From Zerene cesonia (lineage: Eukaryota > Arthropoda > Insecta > Lepidoptera > Pieridae): 64,000 nt of DNA. Shown piece by piece: positions 23,716-34,690 of the stretch. The notes beneath the pieces are model-generated. The model searched no databases and was not told the origin of the DNA. It was given only the letters and a program-made list of their open reading frames with translations. The DNA is taken from assembly GCF_012273895.1 (NCBI RefSeq), contig NC_052121.1, forward strand, positions 124,001 through 188,000. The letters are read 5' to 3'. Position numbers and translations under genes: made by a program. Position 1 is the first letter of the stretch, and each line of letters begins with the position of its first letter.

Positions 23716-24072
23716 ATTGTATGTGGTAGTCGAGCACGCTTCGGCACGAATTGGGCCAGCTCGCACCGGGGAGGTAACACACCCCCACAGAAGACCGGCG
23801 TGAAATAGCTTCTACTGTGTTTCGTTCGGTGAGTGGGGGAGCCGGAGGCCCATATCCTTTTCCTTACCCTTCCCAGTCCTTTCCTTAATTCCTACCGCCA
23901 ATCCTTTCTTAATCCCTTCCCAAAAAGTCGGCAATCCATTTGTAGAGGCGTAAGGTAAGTAAGGTCCATTGCAGACCTTATGCCTCTCCAAATGTTCATG
24001 GGCGGTGGTAGCGCTTACCATCAGGCGTCCCACTAGCTCCATTGCCGACTGTATCATAAAAAAAATCAACAA
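23716..24072 (+). mobile_element. Family B poly(A) retroposon, nearly full length
   Basis: The sense strand opens 'tgtggtagtcgagcacgc' and 'ttcggcacgaattgggcc', passes through 'gaggcccatatccttttcc' and a hairpin (GAGGCGTAAGGT...ACCTTATGCCTC), and ends 'ctccattgccgactgtat' plus an A8 tail. A long - strand frame across it is an artefact of the repeat. Relatives lie at 30540, 32318, 36192, 40250 and 59290. Confidence 0.7.
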
Positions 24073-24364
24073 CTCCGTCTGTTATGTATAACCCTATTGA
24101 AGACTTAAAATGTTTACTGATATTCCAGTGATCCGCTCAACCATATGCATAATGCAACGAATAAACTGAACAAATAGGTACATGGATTACCTATTTTGCA
24201 TCGAGTTATGTAACATAAGCGATATATTTAATGCATAGTTCGTGAAAGCTCTTATATAAGCCAAGCTAGGCGGCCATTGAGTTTTGTGCGATTACTATTT
24301 TGGGATCTCACTCAAACACATGTTTTGGATTGATAAGTTGATGACATAATTTTTAGAGATTCTT

Positions 24365-24535
24365 TTATTTTTAACCGACTTCAAAAAAGAGGACGCTCTC
24401 AATTTGAACTTAACTCAACTTTTTACTTGGTGGACCGATTGTGAGGATTCTTTTTTATTTCAAAGGTGCCTCCCGTGTGATGCCATTCAAATTTGGTCGT
24501 ATTTGACACTTTGAGGGCGTTCAATTTTTTTTGCT
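24365..24535 (+). repeat. Repeat opening with 'accgacttcaaaaaag' (family G)
   Basis: The order 'ttttaaccgacttcaaaaaa', 'gaggacgctctcaatttga', 'ggtgcctcccgtgtgatgcc', 'attcaaatttggtcgta' and 'gagggcgttcaattttttt' matches a repeat frequent in moth and butterfly genomes (known to me from other loci). Class uncertain. Confidence 0.55.
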
Positions 24536-25258
24536 AAAAATAATTCAATGACATAAAAAACTGTGTTTCACTTATAACCTATAACACATATATAACGCTA
24601 CTTTACGACACAATAAAAGCGGCAATTATGCATTAACGCCACTGCAAACCCACGTTCGGTATCAGCTGACCCAGCGACAATATTTATCTTGATAAGGCAT
24701 TTCAATAAGGAAATAGTGCGAAAACATTTCACCTTTACACAAAATGACGAACATAGTTCTATAAAAACAAGATTAAATCCACTATAAATTGATAGAATTT
24801 TCAGTTTTGTATATTTTTTACAAAGTGCCCGAGGCCTCTCAGTAATTTACTTTGTAGTTATATATTAAAACTTAAATAAACTCCTGCTCCCGTTGACGAA
24901 GGTCCAAACACAGCATCCGATGTCACATTGAAATCCCGCACTTTTAATGAACAAGCAATGGGTCTTTTCCGTTCTGAAGCTTCCTTAAACCGAAACACAT
25001 TACAAAACATTTCAGACAGAGACAAAAAGAAGCGAACACAAAAGAATAATTAGTTCACGTATGAATAAATCGATTCCAATTCTTCGTTTTGAAGTCCAGG
25101 TAAAGATCGTAGAGAGGCAATAACACAAGATATCTCTTTCCTATATAAAAGGTAAAGCAAAACTTCAAAAGGCTGAACGAAATGGAAATCTCCCGCGAAA
25201 CAATTCAGTTTTTCCGCAAAGAATCGAAAACGGAATATAGCAGTATAATACCAGAAGT
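24536..25258. other. AT-rich stretch without gene, ends at assembly gap
   Basis: No gene is supported. The ORF that appears to run from 25182 across the gap is an artefact of reading N as open codons. Confidence 0.4.
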
Positions 25259-26258
25259 NNNNNNNNNNNNNNNNNNNNNNNNNNNNNNNNNNNNNNNNNN
25301 NNNNNNNNNNNNNNNNNNNNNNNNNNNNNNNNNNNNNNNNNNNNNNNNNNNNNNNNNNNNNNNNNNNNNNNNNNNNNNNNNNNNNNNNNNNNNNNNNNNN
25401 NNNNNNNNNNNNNNNNNNNNNNNNNNNNNNNNNNNNNNNNNNNNNNNNNNNNNNNNNNNNNNNNNNNNNNNNNNNNNNNNNNNNNNNNNNNNNNNNNNNN
25501 NNNNNNNNNNNNNNNNNNNNNNNNNNNNNNNNNNNNNNNNNNNNNNNNNNNNNNNNNNNNNNNNNNNNNNNNNNNNNNNNNNNNNNNNNNNNNNNNNNNN
25601 NNNNNNNNNNNNNNNNNNNNNNNNNNNNNNNNNNNNNNNNNNNNNNNNNNNNNNNNNNNNNNNNNNNNNNNNNNNNNNNNNNNNNNNNNNNNNNNNNNNN
25701 NNNNNNNNNNNNNNNNNNNNNNNNNNNNNNNNNNNNNNNNNNNNNNNNNNNNNNNNNNNNNNNNNNNNNNNNNNNNNNNNNNNNNNNNNNNNNNNNNNNN
25801 NNNNNNNNNNNNNNNNNNNNNNNNNNNNNNNNNNNNNNNNNNNNNNNNNNNNNNNNNNNNNNNNNNNNNNNNNNNNNNNNNNNNNNNNNNNNNNNNNNNN
25901 NNNNNNNNNNNNNNNNNNNNNNNNNNNNNNNNNNNNNNNNNNNNNNNNNNNNNNNNNNNNNNNNNNNNNNNNNNNNNNNNNNNNNNNNNNNNNNNNNNNN
26001 NNNNNNNNNNNNNNNNNNNNNNNNNNNNNNNNNNNNNNNNNNNNNNNNNNNNNNNNNNNNNNNNNNNNNNNNNNNNNNNNNNNNNNNNNNNNNNNNNNNN
26101 NNNNNNNNNNNNNNNNNNNNNNNNNNNNNNNNNNNNNNNNNNNNNNNNNNNNNNNNNNNNNNNNNNNNNNNNNNNNNNNNNNNNNNNNNNNNNNNNNNNN
26201 NNNNNNNNNNNNNNNNNNNNNNNNNNNNNNNNNNNNNNNNNNNNNNNNNNNNNNNNNN
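25259..26258. other. Assembly gap, 1000 N
   Basis: Exactly 1000 N; true length unknown. Confidence 0.98.
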
Positions 26259-28239
26259 CGCGAAGCGATGGAAAATATCTCTTATGAACTACGGTACATA
26301 GAAAGCAGTAAATGCAATGCTAATGGAGCGCTTTTAATGGCTCGCCGATGTAGTTTTTAATTTTAACGACGTTATAACATGCCTTTGCAACACTTATAAG
26401 TAAACGTTTCAACATAATTTGTTTGCATAGTGAAATAAATTGTTCATTAAACGTCCAATTAAGTTAAAATATGAATGGAAAATAATTCCAGCATGCGCGA
26501 CCGTAATATTTTGGTCTCTTTGCCTTAATTTTTGCAATTCCTTTGAATTCTCAAACAAACAGGCTCAAGCGCTCGTCGAGTAATAAGTCAATTGATGTGA
26601 GAGCTACGTAAGGTTTCTTTTCAATTTGCCCAATTAATAGCGATTTCGAAATACCCTCGGATTTCAATGGATTCCGGCAGCTTTTATCGGAAGACGTTTT
26701 ATTTCAGTATCTGCAGAGAGAGTAGTGTTGTGCACTGTTACGATACTCATTGTTTTTGTATGATTATCTAATATAATAGATATCAAATATACACCTAGTA
26801 TTAATCTGCAATATTGTAATAATCATTTTGGAATAGCAAGTTAAGAAAGATTATTCCATGAAATCTATTGGTAAATTACCAATGTTAATCTATCTAACCA
26901 TGCATATAAAAGTTAACATGTAATCAAATAATCACTATAGTTATAAATTTATACCACGTAGCGTGACATTTAGGACATTTAGGTTAGAAATACAAAGAAA
27001 CTAGAACAAAATTCTATCGTATGCGTTTCTCATCCCTCTATCACGATTCGTGGCAGATAGCAGTGGTATGATGGAACATGTGTTTGTGGGCGGCTGCGGC
27101 GCACTCGGCGCCAGGCTTATATTCCTTTAGCGCTAACAATCGTACCTGTGTCTATTTCTAATCGTAATCGTTAATGGTTTTTGCGAAGCGAAGCGAGAAG
27201 GGTTAGGGAATGGTTTCTTATGTAAATGCATTAATTTTGTTCTCTGTTCCTGATACTGATTTTATTGGAACAGTTTTAATATTTCCATTAAAAAAAAATC
27301 AAAAAAATTGTTTATTTATCATCAATGTGGAGTCTTTGCTTTTTGAAATGAAAACTTATTTATCTTTGTTAGGCACTATTGTTGTGGAAAGTCTTGAAAA
27401 GTTTTCAATGAAATATATTTTCAAACGTTCTACTGACGCTTAAATTCATGTGTTTATTCTTCATGTGGTATGAATATAACGTGTATGTATTCCTTCAGTA
27501 GGGGTTTGTTAGTTGGCGTAGCGTAGAGTGTCGTAGATTTAAGTATGATACTATTTGTGCAGAAACGGGCTTAATTCTTACTGGAGGACTGTGTCGCTCG
27601 TAATTATTTTCTGTATTATGTTATGCATATCACAATACTCAACTATTATAGCAGTTAAAAAATGAATGTAGTTTGGTTCATTTCTAAATTGAAAGAGATA
27701 TTTTATGTCTTAGAAACATTGTTAGCGATGTACACGTGTGTTATTAACACGCTCTTATCAGCTTCACCTGTGTGCTTGTGTGTGACCGACTCCTTTACAC
27801 TTGATTTTGACCCGCTTCATACGAACTGATTTATTTGAACTTGGCAAACTTCTTAATGATCGATGACAATATAATGATTTTATCAGTTTTGCTATCCTTA
27901 TTATGATCATTAGGATTATGTAATTTATATAATAAAACTATCATTTAAACTTGTGTGTGGATGCGTAGATTATTCATTCAATAAAAATATATGAATAGGT
28001 TTACCATTCATTTATTATATTTAGACTTGCAAACACGTAGAAGTATAAATGTGTCGTGACAAGCATGATTTGTGACGCGGAGATAACGTCAATAAAATTA
28101 TCTATTATTTTTTTCATATAAGCTGCGGTTTGATCCGCGTAAATGAATTTTTCCTTTTGATACCTATGTTTATATGAAAATATGAGTATAAAAAGTATCC
28201 TGAGTACTCCATTTTGCATAAGTGAAACTCTGTCAGTGA
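26259..28239. other. AT-rich stretch without gene
   Basis: A GC-richer patch at 27085-27125 ('gggcggctgcggcgcactc') is unexplained. No gene or repeat is supported. Confidence 0.35.
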
Positions 28240-28292
28240 AATTCCTCTCAAAATCATCAGAAACGTAATTCCTCTTAGAATCATAAAAACGC
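28240..28292. repeat. Imperfect tandem duplication of a 26-27-bp unit
   Basis: AATTCCTCTCAAAATCATCA... (28240-28266) is followed directly by AATTCCTCTTAGAATCATAA... (28267-28292), both ending ACG plus one or two bases. It lies inside a 107-codon - strand frame that has no other sign of being a gene. Confidence 0.5.
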
Positions 28293-28542
28293 AATTTTGA
28301 GACGGTAAAAAATGCAACATGCATTTAGTAAAAAGCGTTTTTTAATATTACAATCGCTTTTTATTGGATAAACGTCATATCCCGAAAAAAAAAAAATGGT
28401 TTAGAATAAAGTTCGGGGTGAATTTTTCTAATTATCTCTGGAAATAAGGGCGCTAACAACCGCTAATAGAATGCAATGTCTACACACCAATAATAGCTCA
28501 TTCGAATGAATCAACCAACTAGCTGATACGTCCATTTCCGAG

Positions 28543-28734
28543 ATGTATGCTGATAATTTCGTAATCTTGATAGGCATTACATTACCGTCTGCATATCTTT
28601 CACCGCGGCTGGCGACCTTCCAAAAGCAGTTGAACCGACTTCAAACACCGACTTATTACGAGATAAATGGACCGCAATTCATCATAATATTGACATGTCT
28701 CGGGTGGAAGGGGCTGGCCTACTGGAGTTGCTAG
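28543..28734 (+). pseudogene. Reverse-transcriptase remnant of a non-LTR retrotransposon
   Basis: The reading frame begins MYADNFVILIG and continues QKQLNRLQTPTYYEINGPQF, then IIIL. This resembles the catalytic YADD box of LINE reverse transcriptases followed by the helix usually read as LQ..LN.L..YC..NGL.IN and then K-T. The second catalytic Asp of YADD is Asn here, which would abolish polymerase activity, and the spacing between the blocks is disturbed. Only about 60 residues survive and no endonuclease or upstream RT blocks are seen. The clade (CR1- or Jockey-like) is a guess. Confidence 0.42.
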
Positions 28735-28739
28735 CTGTA

Positions 28740-30012
28740 ATGCTAGTGTATTTCAACGATACTCATAATGCACTTTGTGGATTAGGGACCGTTTTATTAA
28801 TTTTTCTCTGTGTACTGAAGTGTTACAGAAACGTGTCGGTCACGTGTACCGAATTCAATTTCGGAGTCTTTTTATTCTTGTATACTTTCAACATTTTTTA
28901 TATATTCAAATAATCGTTTCATATCTATTTATGTTGAATACAAGTTGTAATTGAGATTTAGAGTTCAATATAGAAATAATGAATAATTTCTGAATATTCT
29001 TGGTAGAAAATGATGACAATGATGTAAATATGTATTGACTACTATATTATAAATTAGATATTGACCTATTTTATTTCTTAATTAAAATTACATCAAATCT
29101 AATGATAATGTACGTAAAAGTTGCACATTTTTTTATCACTCGAAAATGATTTTCCAATATTGTTATATATCCCATATCTAAACTAGTTGTAACCGTAACT
29201 TGAGTGGTCCATTGAGTGAACTGGTCTAGAGCTATGTGTATAGTACAAGCTTTGCAGGGAATACCCGGAACATATTTTTAAATTCAACCGTGCTTGACTG
29301 GCGCCATCGTGCAGCTGAAACTATATCGAAGTGAATAGACTGACATTTTTTATCCCTCTATTGAGTGGAGTCACGAACAAAAAAATAAAGACACTTTTCG
29401 TAAAAGGTTTTAAAAAGGCGCAATATTGGAGAAGATATTTTTGGACTTTGGTAACTAATATATACGTTATCGCTTACACTGACTACAATTAGCGCAAAAC
29501 TCCGTTTCGGTGTATTTTACTGTGATAATATCGTATTGTTATTACCTCATTGTCAAACCTTCAGTGCCACTCGGCGTTGAAACGAAATAATGGCCCGTGT
29601 CAAATCTGTCACAAACATTTATTTTGAATACAATAACACAAAGGTGTTTTTAAGCAAGAAAATTGTTTAGAGAGAAGATACGGGGGTGGTGAGACACACC
29701 AATCGTGTGACATGAAAAATTATTAACAATGAAATTTATCGTTGCTTTGTAATATTTCTATAAGCAAGATCAAAACAACAGATTTTTCATTTATAGAAAT
29801 GGACTGTATACGTATACTATAGGTAATATTATTTTTGTTACTGTAAAAATGTTTTGCTTTACTGTTAAAATATTTTCTGAATTTAACCATATTAATTAAG
29901 TTTTTAAGATAGTATTAAGTGAAATGCGAAATAGTTAATGTAATTGTTCCGCTATTATCAGCGTTTTATGCTGGATTATTGATTACTGATTTTATAACAG
30001 GAATATACTATT
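28740..30012. other. AT-rich stretch without gene
   Basis: No coding frame or recognisable repeat. 29270-29330 is slightly GC-richer. Confidence 0.45.
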
Positions 30013-30059
30013 ATAGGAACATTACAATTCTATATATATTGTTATTGTAATGTTCCTAT
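30013..30059. repeat. Perfect 16-bp inverted repeat with 15-base loop
   Basis: ATAGGAACATTACAAT (30013-30028) and its exact reverse complement (30044-30059) flank a TATA-rich loop. Outer pairing is weak. It is probably a palindromic transposon remnant; a small structured RNA is possible. Confidence 0.5.
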
Positions 30060-30539
30060 TACTAGAGAAAACTATCGGTAAACATGTCCCATTTGCTATA
30101 TTGTGATATGGTTTAATAGCAATCTAGCCCTAAAAAAATGTTGCCTGGCCAAGGATCCGCCATTTAAACAATTATTAATGTATAAACGCAATGTTTATAA
30201 TCACAGCGAACCAAAACATTACTCATTTGAATTTGCTCATAAATAAAATGTTTTATTTAGGAAAGAGTTGATGGATTTGTTTATTGTTCCATTGAAACGC
30301 TGCGCTTTGTACATCGACGAGCGATATTTTAGTGGGCCGAAATACATTAGGAAAGGAATAAATGGGAAGCGAAAATTACAGCTAGTATTTCAGTGTTTCG
30401 TAGGAAAGAGAATATTTAGTATTTAATTAAATGCAAAGAATGGAGCAGTGGTTAGGGTTACCGGCGAAAATACGCTTCTTTCCAAAAGGAGCGTGTGAAC
30501 ATTAAATTGATATATCTATTTAATTATAGACAATAAAAA

Positions 30540-30718
30540 AAGTCTTTTTTTTATAGTCGGCAATGGAGCTGGTGGGTCGCCTGATGGTAAGCGCTACCAC
30601 CGTCGACGAACATTTGGAGGGATTGCCTACTTTAATTGGGAAAGGATTAGGAAAGGATTGATGAGAGTAATTAAGGAAAGGACTGGGAAGGGTAAGGAAA
30701 AGAATATAGGCCATATAA
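30540..30718 (-). mobile_element. Family B retroposon, 5'-truncated
   Basis: The + strand starts with a T8 run, then 'atagtcggcaatggagctgg' and 'gatggtaagcgctaccacc', and stops at 'ggaaaagaatataggcc'. The poly(T) places its 3' end at 30545, so the sense strand is -. The central hairpin and the 5' third are missing. Confidence 0.65.
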
Positions 30719-32149
30719 ATATCACAATTCGGTTTAATACGTCTTATATTATGGCTGGCTTAGTAAGCATATTTTCTTTCTAAGTTATTCAACCACAGAA
30801 ATTTGTCGTTCTTTCACAAAAGTTTTTTAAAATTGTGAAGTATGATAAATTAACGTTTTTGTATAGTTAATTTTGATAAGTGGGGGTTTCAGAGTTACTT
30901 AGTTGTATCTAAATATGTTTATGGTCTGTGCTATATAATTTATGTAAGCTGTCTATGTTTGTGCTATATAAATTAAAAATTGAAACTGCATGAAGCCAAT
31001 AACAAAATGAAAAAAGGTAACATTGCGTTGAACGTATGTCCTGTTTGCAGTTTATTAAGATTTGGTTGAAATAGTCATATTATCCAGATACTCTGCAAAA
31101 TAACTAAAGGCAAAAAAAAAATCATCAAAAAGTCCACAAATAACCCCAATATTATCGGAAAAAGAAAATAAAAATCTGACGCTTAAAACTTACGAACCTT
31201 TATTATAAATTTGGTGGACCTTCATACGTGAATTAAAAAAAAAATGTCGTTACACATTTCGTATAGTTTCTTTTTAAAATAATCATTGGAGAGATTTATT
31301 TATGAATCAAAATATAATATTATGTGTAGTGACGCAGATGTTTGCGGCAGAATCACCAACTTAAATCCAATTTAACTTTTCAAATATTTTAGATATTCAG
31401 GCGCAGGGAGCAAAACAAGGTTTTCACAAGTTACCGATCAAATATATCACACGGTTTGGCAGTTTGATTGCATGCTGTCCCACTTAAAGTTAAACTGGCG
31501 CTTCATCAAAAACTATATCATATAAGCTGCTATAAAAATATTAATGTTTCTTTTAGTTTATGTATATTTTTGTCAATATTTAATAAACAAAATAAATAAA
31601 TGAATCTTGAGGTTATAATGAACTAGTTATAATGGAATGGTGGAAAGAGCAAGACGTAAATACAACAATGCTTTATTTTTTCTTCGCTTAAAAGAAGTAC
31701 AAAATAAAATGTGCAATGAAAGATTTGAGTTCTTTGAAGCAATTTTTCTGTATATTTATAGTACTTCTATTTTTGTTTATCATACTTTTATTATGATTGC
31801 GTAATATAACAGCAGTAAAAGGACTTGATTAATGAAATAGCATTCTAGAATCTATTCTAAAGCTCTATATGATAATGTAAAGACCAAATAGTAATTATTA
31901 ACGAATTTGAAGTGTAAATTAATAATTGATGCGTTTATAATGCACTTAAATTTTAAATGAAACACACTGTTTGGAGTATAGTCGCTGCGGTCGGGTTCAT
32001 TTCAGCGCTCCAGTGCTGATTAAACGTAAAACCAAAAAAAGGTTTAGATTTTTACATGGTTTTATTTAAGTTTCATATTTAAAATGCAAAGTGTTTGTCT
32101 TAGCATCTGTTTAAGTTCCTTGTATTATAATATTAAGAATAAATGTGAA
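30719..32149. other. AT-rich stretch without gene
   Basis: No gene is supported. A short GC-richer patch lies at 31982-32010. Confidence 0.4.
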
Positions 32150-32312
32150 AGCGCATTTGTTTGTCTGTCGTTCGCCTCACGATAAAGGGATTATATGGTA
32201 TGATTTTAGTGTCTCAGGATAGTCAGGATGCGAGGGAGTAATATAAGCGACCATTCACCGAACATGTCATTCCTAGAGAAATTTCCTTTCTCCACACGGG
32301 CGAAAGCCAGAC
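32150..32312 (-). repeat. Family C repeat, abutting a family B copy
   Basis: On the - strand it opens 'agtctggctttcgcccgtg' and ends near 'aaatgcgctttcacatttat' (32172-32150), as in other family members. It lies directly next to the family B copy starting at 32318. Confidence 0.5.
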
Positions 32313-32317
32313 TTACA

Positions 32318-32690
32318 GATTTTTTTATGCCATAGTCAGCAATGGAGTTGATGGGTCGCCTGATGGTAAGCGCTACCACCGCCCCATGGTTATTTGGAGA
32401 GGCGTAAGGTCAATTACAGACCTTACGCCTCTACAAATGGATTACCGACTATAAATTCGGAAGGGATTAATCCCTTTGGATTGGCGAGATTCCCCAAAGG
32501 ATTGACGAGAGGAATAAAGGAAAGGATTGGGAAGGATAAAGAAAAGGATATGGGCCTCCGGTTCCCCCACTGACTTCACGAAACACAATAGCAAGCTATT
32601 ATTTCACGCTGGTTTTCTGTAGGGGTGTGGTATTTCCCCGGTGGGATCTGGCCCAATTCGTGCCGAAGTGTGCTCGACTCTCACATATGA
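32318..32690 (-). mobile_element. Family B retroposon, nearly full length, with 14-bp hairpin
   Basis: The T7 run at its left end and 'gtcagcaatggagttgat' mark the 3' end, so the sense strand is -. AGAGGCGTAAGGTC (32398-32411) and its exact complement (32419-32432) form a hairpin. The 5' end is at 'cgaagtgtgctcgactctca'. A duplicated piece with 'attcccc-aaaggattg' near 32490 lengthens this copy. Confidence 0.7.
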
Positions 32691-32691
32691 A

Positions 32692-33526
32692 AAGAAAGCT
32701 AGAGCTAAGTAGAATAAATTAGTGAACTATGTCATGTATTTTCTAGGAAAAATCAAAACTCGCACAATATCCTATAGCTATACGATCTTTATATCCGAAA
32801 ATATAGAAGTGCTATAGTCCTTCCACTTACCACATCCAATAAATAATTTTATCACGTGGCATTGACAGTTTAATAGACTCCTGACCTCACTACCCTGGCA
32901 CACTTTAGAGCTGAACTGCTCCCAATCATACTTCGAGATGTACTTCTCAGAACTCTTGGCGAGTCGACAACTTGGAGAGTCTATGCATTTCATTCGAAAC
33001 ATGATATAGGTATTATTGAAATTGTAGAACCGTAAATAATGTTAAATTTCAACTCAGATTCGCTATATTTTCCAGCAGAGCTACCGCTGATCGTTATGAA
33101 ACTAACAAAATAAAACCGCATCGTAGTACTGACTGGTAAAATGTTTTAGTGATATCCGCAAAATCGTATTTCGTACTCTGTAGCAGCTGATATGTTTCAT
33201 AGAATTTTACATGAATGCACTGCATGAATAAATTCATCTGGGTTTGTTTATTTATAAGCAATCGTGTTTAAACACGAAACAAGTAATAACAATTATTTGT
33301 CTGCCGCAATGTATACTATGTATACATATATATATATATATATAGTATGCTAATTATCAGTCTTTAGTAATGTTATAAAGTTACTCTGCTATCTGTCTAT
33401 TCTTCAGGGGTATATTAATACCTAGACATCGTTGATTTTGATTAAATTTTGACATTAAGATTATGATAAGGACATTGGATAGTATTTATCTCCGAAATCG
33501 CACGGAAACGGAAGCTATGCGGGGTA
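32692..33526. other. Stretch without gene; possible LINE coding remnant
   Basis: A - strand frame at 33002-32778 contains MKCIDSPSCR, loosely like the Cys motif near the C-terminus of some LINE proteins, but it is too short to support. A (TA)n run lies at 33326-33344 and a 16-bp palindrome TCGTGTTTAAACACGA at 33262-33277. Confidence 0.3.
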
Positions 33527-33576
33527 AACCCAACGGAAAATATAGTCAGTGACGGGACTATATTTTCCGTTGGGTT
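33527..33576. other. Perfect 21-bp inverted repeat with 8-base loop
   Basis: The arm 33527-33547 (starts AACCCAACGGAAAATATAG) is exactly complementary to 33556-33576 across the loop AGTGACGG. Partial pairing continues outside ('gctatgcgg' against 'ccgcgaaagc'-like sequence). A perfect stem of this length is very unlikely by chance in 64 kb. It could be a hairpin RNA, a recent inverted duplication or a fold-back artefact of sequencing. Confidence 0.6.
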
Positions 33577-33855
33577 CGCGGAAAGCTATTGTATTAGTTA
33601 TTAATATAATTGAACGAGCGAACGAATTTAAATTGAAGCAACTAAATGTTCGTTCCGAAGCAAACAACCGATTCATCGCAGACGACAAACGTGGAATTGT
33701 TTCAACTCGATTCGTTTGATAATTTCGCCGAAATTGCTTTCGATTAAGAAATGATATCCGATTATTTAACTGTCGTGCAAATTATTTTGAGAGGAATTGA
33801 TTCGGGAATTAATTTATTCTATTGTTATCAGCGACTGGTTCATTTTATGAGCTAT
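33577..33855. other. Short AT-rich stretch without gene
   Basis: Nothing recognisable is seen. Confidence 0.4.
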
Positions 33856-33870
33856 ATACTCTGTATATTA

Positions 33871-33989
33871 TATATATAGACATGTGACATCTGCCAACCC
33901 GCACTTGGCCAGCGTGGTGGATTATGGCCTGAACCCTCATAGGAGGCCTGTGTCCCAGCAGTGGGAACATATATGGGCTGATGATGATG
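33871..33989 (+). mobile_element. 5'-truncated SINE with 15-bp target-site duplication
   Basis: The body 'catgtgacatctgccaaccc', 'tggattatggcctgaaccct' and 'ccagcagtgggaacatat' followed by a GATGATGATGA tail is the 3' half of the SINE at 1880-2189. ATACTCTGTATATTA is present on both sides (33856-33870 and 33990-34004). The tRNA-derived head is absent. The insertion lies at the 3' end of a family C repeat, so it is the younger of the two. Confidence 0.78.
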
Positions 33990-34182
33990 ATACTCTGTAT
34001 ATTAAATTCTCGTATCACAGTTTTCGTTGCCATACTCCTCCGAAACGGCAAGCAGTCAAGACTGATTATGATGAAATTTTTTGTGTTTATCCGGTATCTA
34101 TGAGAATCGGCCAACATCTATTTTTCATCCCCCTAAATGATTAGAGTAAGGCAGAACAGCGTTTGCTGGGTCAGCTAGTACT
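33990..34182 (-). repeat. Family C repeat interrupted by a SINE
   Basis: On the - strand it opens 'tactagctgacccagcaaac' and continues 'aaaaatagatgttggccgat', 'ccgtttcggaggagtatgg' and 'aacgaaaactgtgatacgag', which is nearly the same as 45950-46130. The 3' end continues across the SINE insertion to about 33856. Confidence 0.65.
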
Positions 34183-34299
34183 CTATATAAATCAAGAACG
34201 GCTTAACAGGTTTTAATGAAATGAGAACGCGTAACGCGTTACATTTTTTTCGGGGTCGGATTCACTGTACTGAACTGCTATAGTATCCAACACGGGGAT

Positions 34300-34480
34300 C
34301 ATCTTCACTTTGCATGTAGGGTATGCACAAAAGAATGTTGTTCCCCTTAAAACTTTTCTTTAACAATTTCTCGGCGTTATAACCGTGTATACTAATTAGC
34401 TTTCTAGCTCCTAAACCGTGGACAGACATACAGACAGACGGACTTACATAGCAAAGCGATAATTGTTTCTTGTGGACGAA
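34300..34480 (+). repeat. Degenerate retroposon 3' end
   Basis: Blocks 'agctcctaaaccgtggac' and 'gacatacagacagacgga' resemble the tail of family C-like elements. Boundaries are approximate. Confidence 0.35.
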
Positions 34481-34589
34481 ACCCAGCTGCTGTTGCTGAT
34501 AAAAAATATTTCTTTTTAAAACGATAGGATTTAAGTTAAAAAAAAAAAAACAATAATTTACAGAGTATACAGGCCTGTTTCCCTTTCCT

Positions 34590-34690
34590 CATGCTTTTTT
34601 TTTATTCAATTCCTTCTTCCAGTCGTCAAACCTTATCCGTTACAAGCGTGCTGCGCATTGGCGCAGGCACTACCTCTACGAAAGTTCAAA
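34590..34690 (-). mobile_element. Short poly(A) retroposon fragment
   Basis: The + strand begins with a T9 run, then 'attcaattccttcttccag' and 'gtgctgcgcattggcgcagg'. On the sense strand it ends '...ggaattgaat' plus poly(A). The GC-rich part contains a small hairpin CTGCGC-ATT-GGCGCAG. The family is unknown. Confidence 0.4.

Noticed and set aside
28001..28324. 107-codon - strand ORF
   Set aside because: Contains a noncoding-looking tandem duplication and overlaps another equally open frame; no domain.
32778..33002. Possible C-terminal Cys motif of a LINE protein (MKCIDSPSCR)
   Set aside because: Only one short motif-like piece and no continuing similarity; kept as a note only.
34620..34670. 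Possible small structured RNA around CTGCGC-ATT-GGCGCAG
   Set aside because: The hairpin is short and lies in a poly(A)-tailed retroposon fragment, which explains it better.
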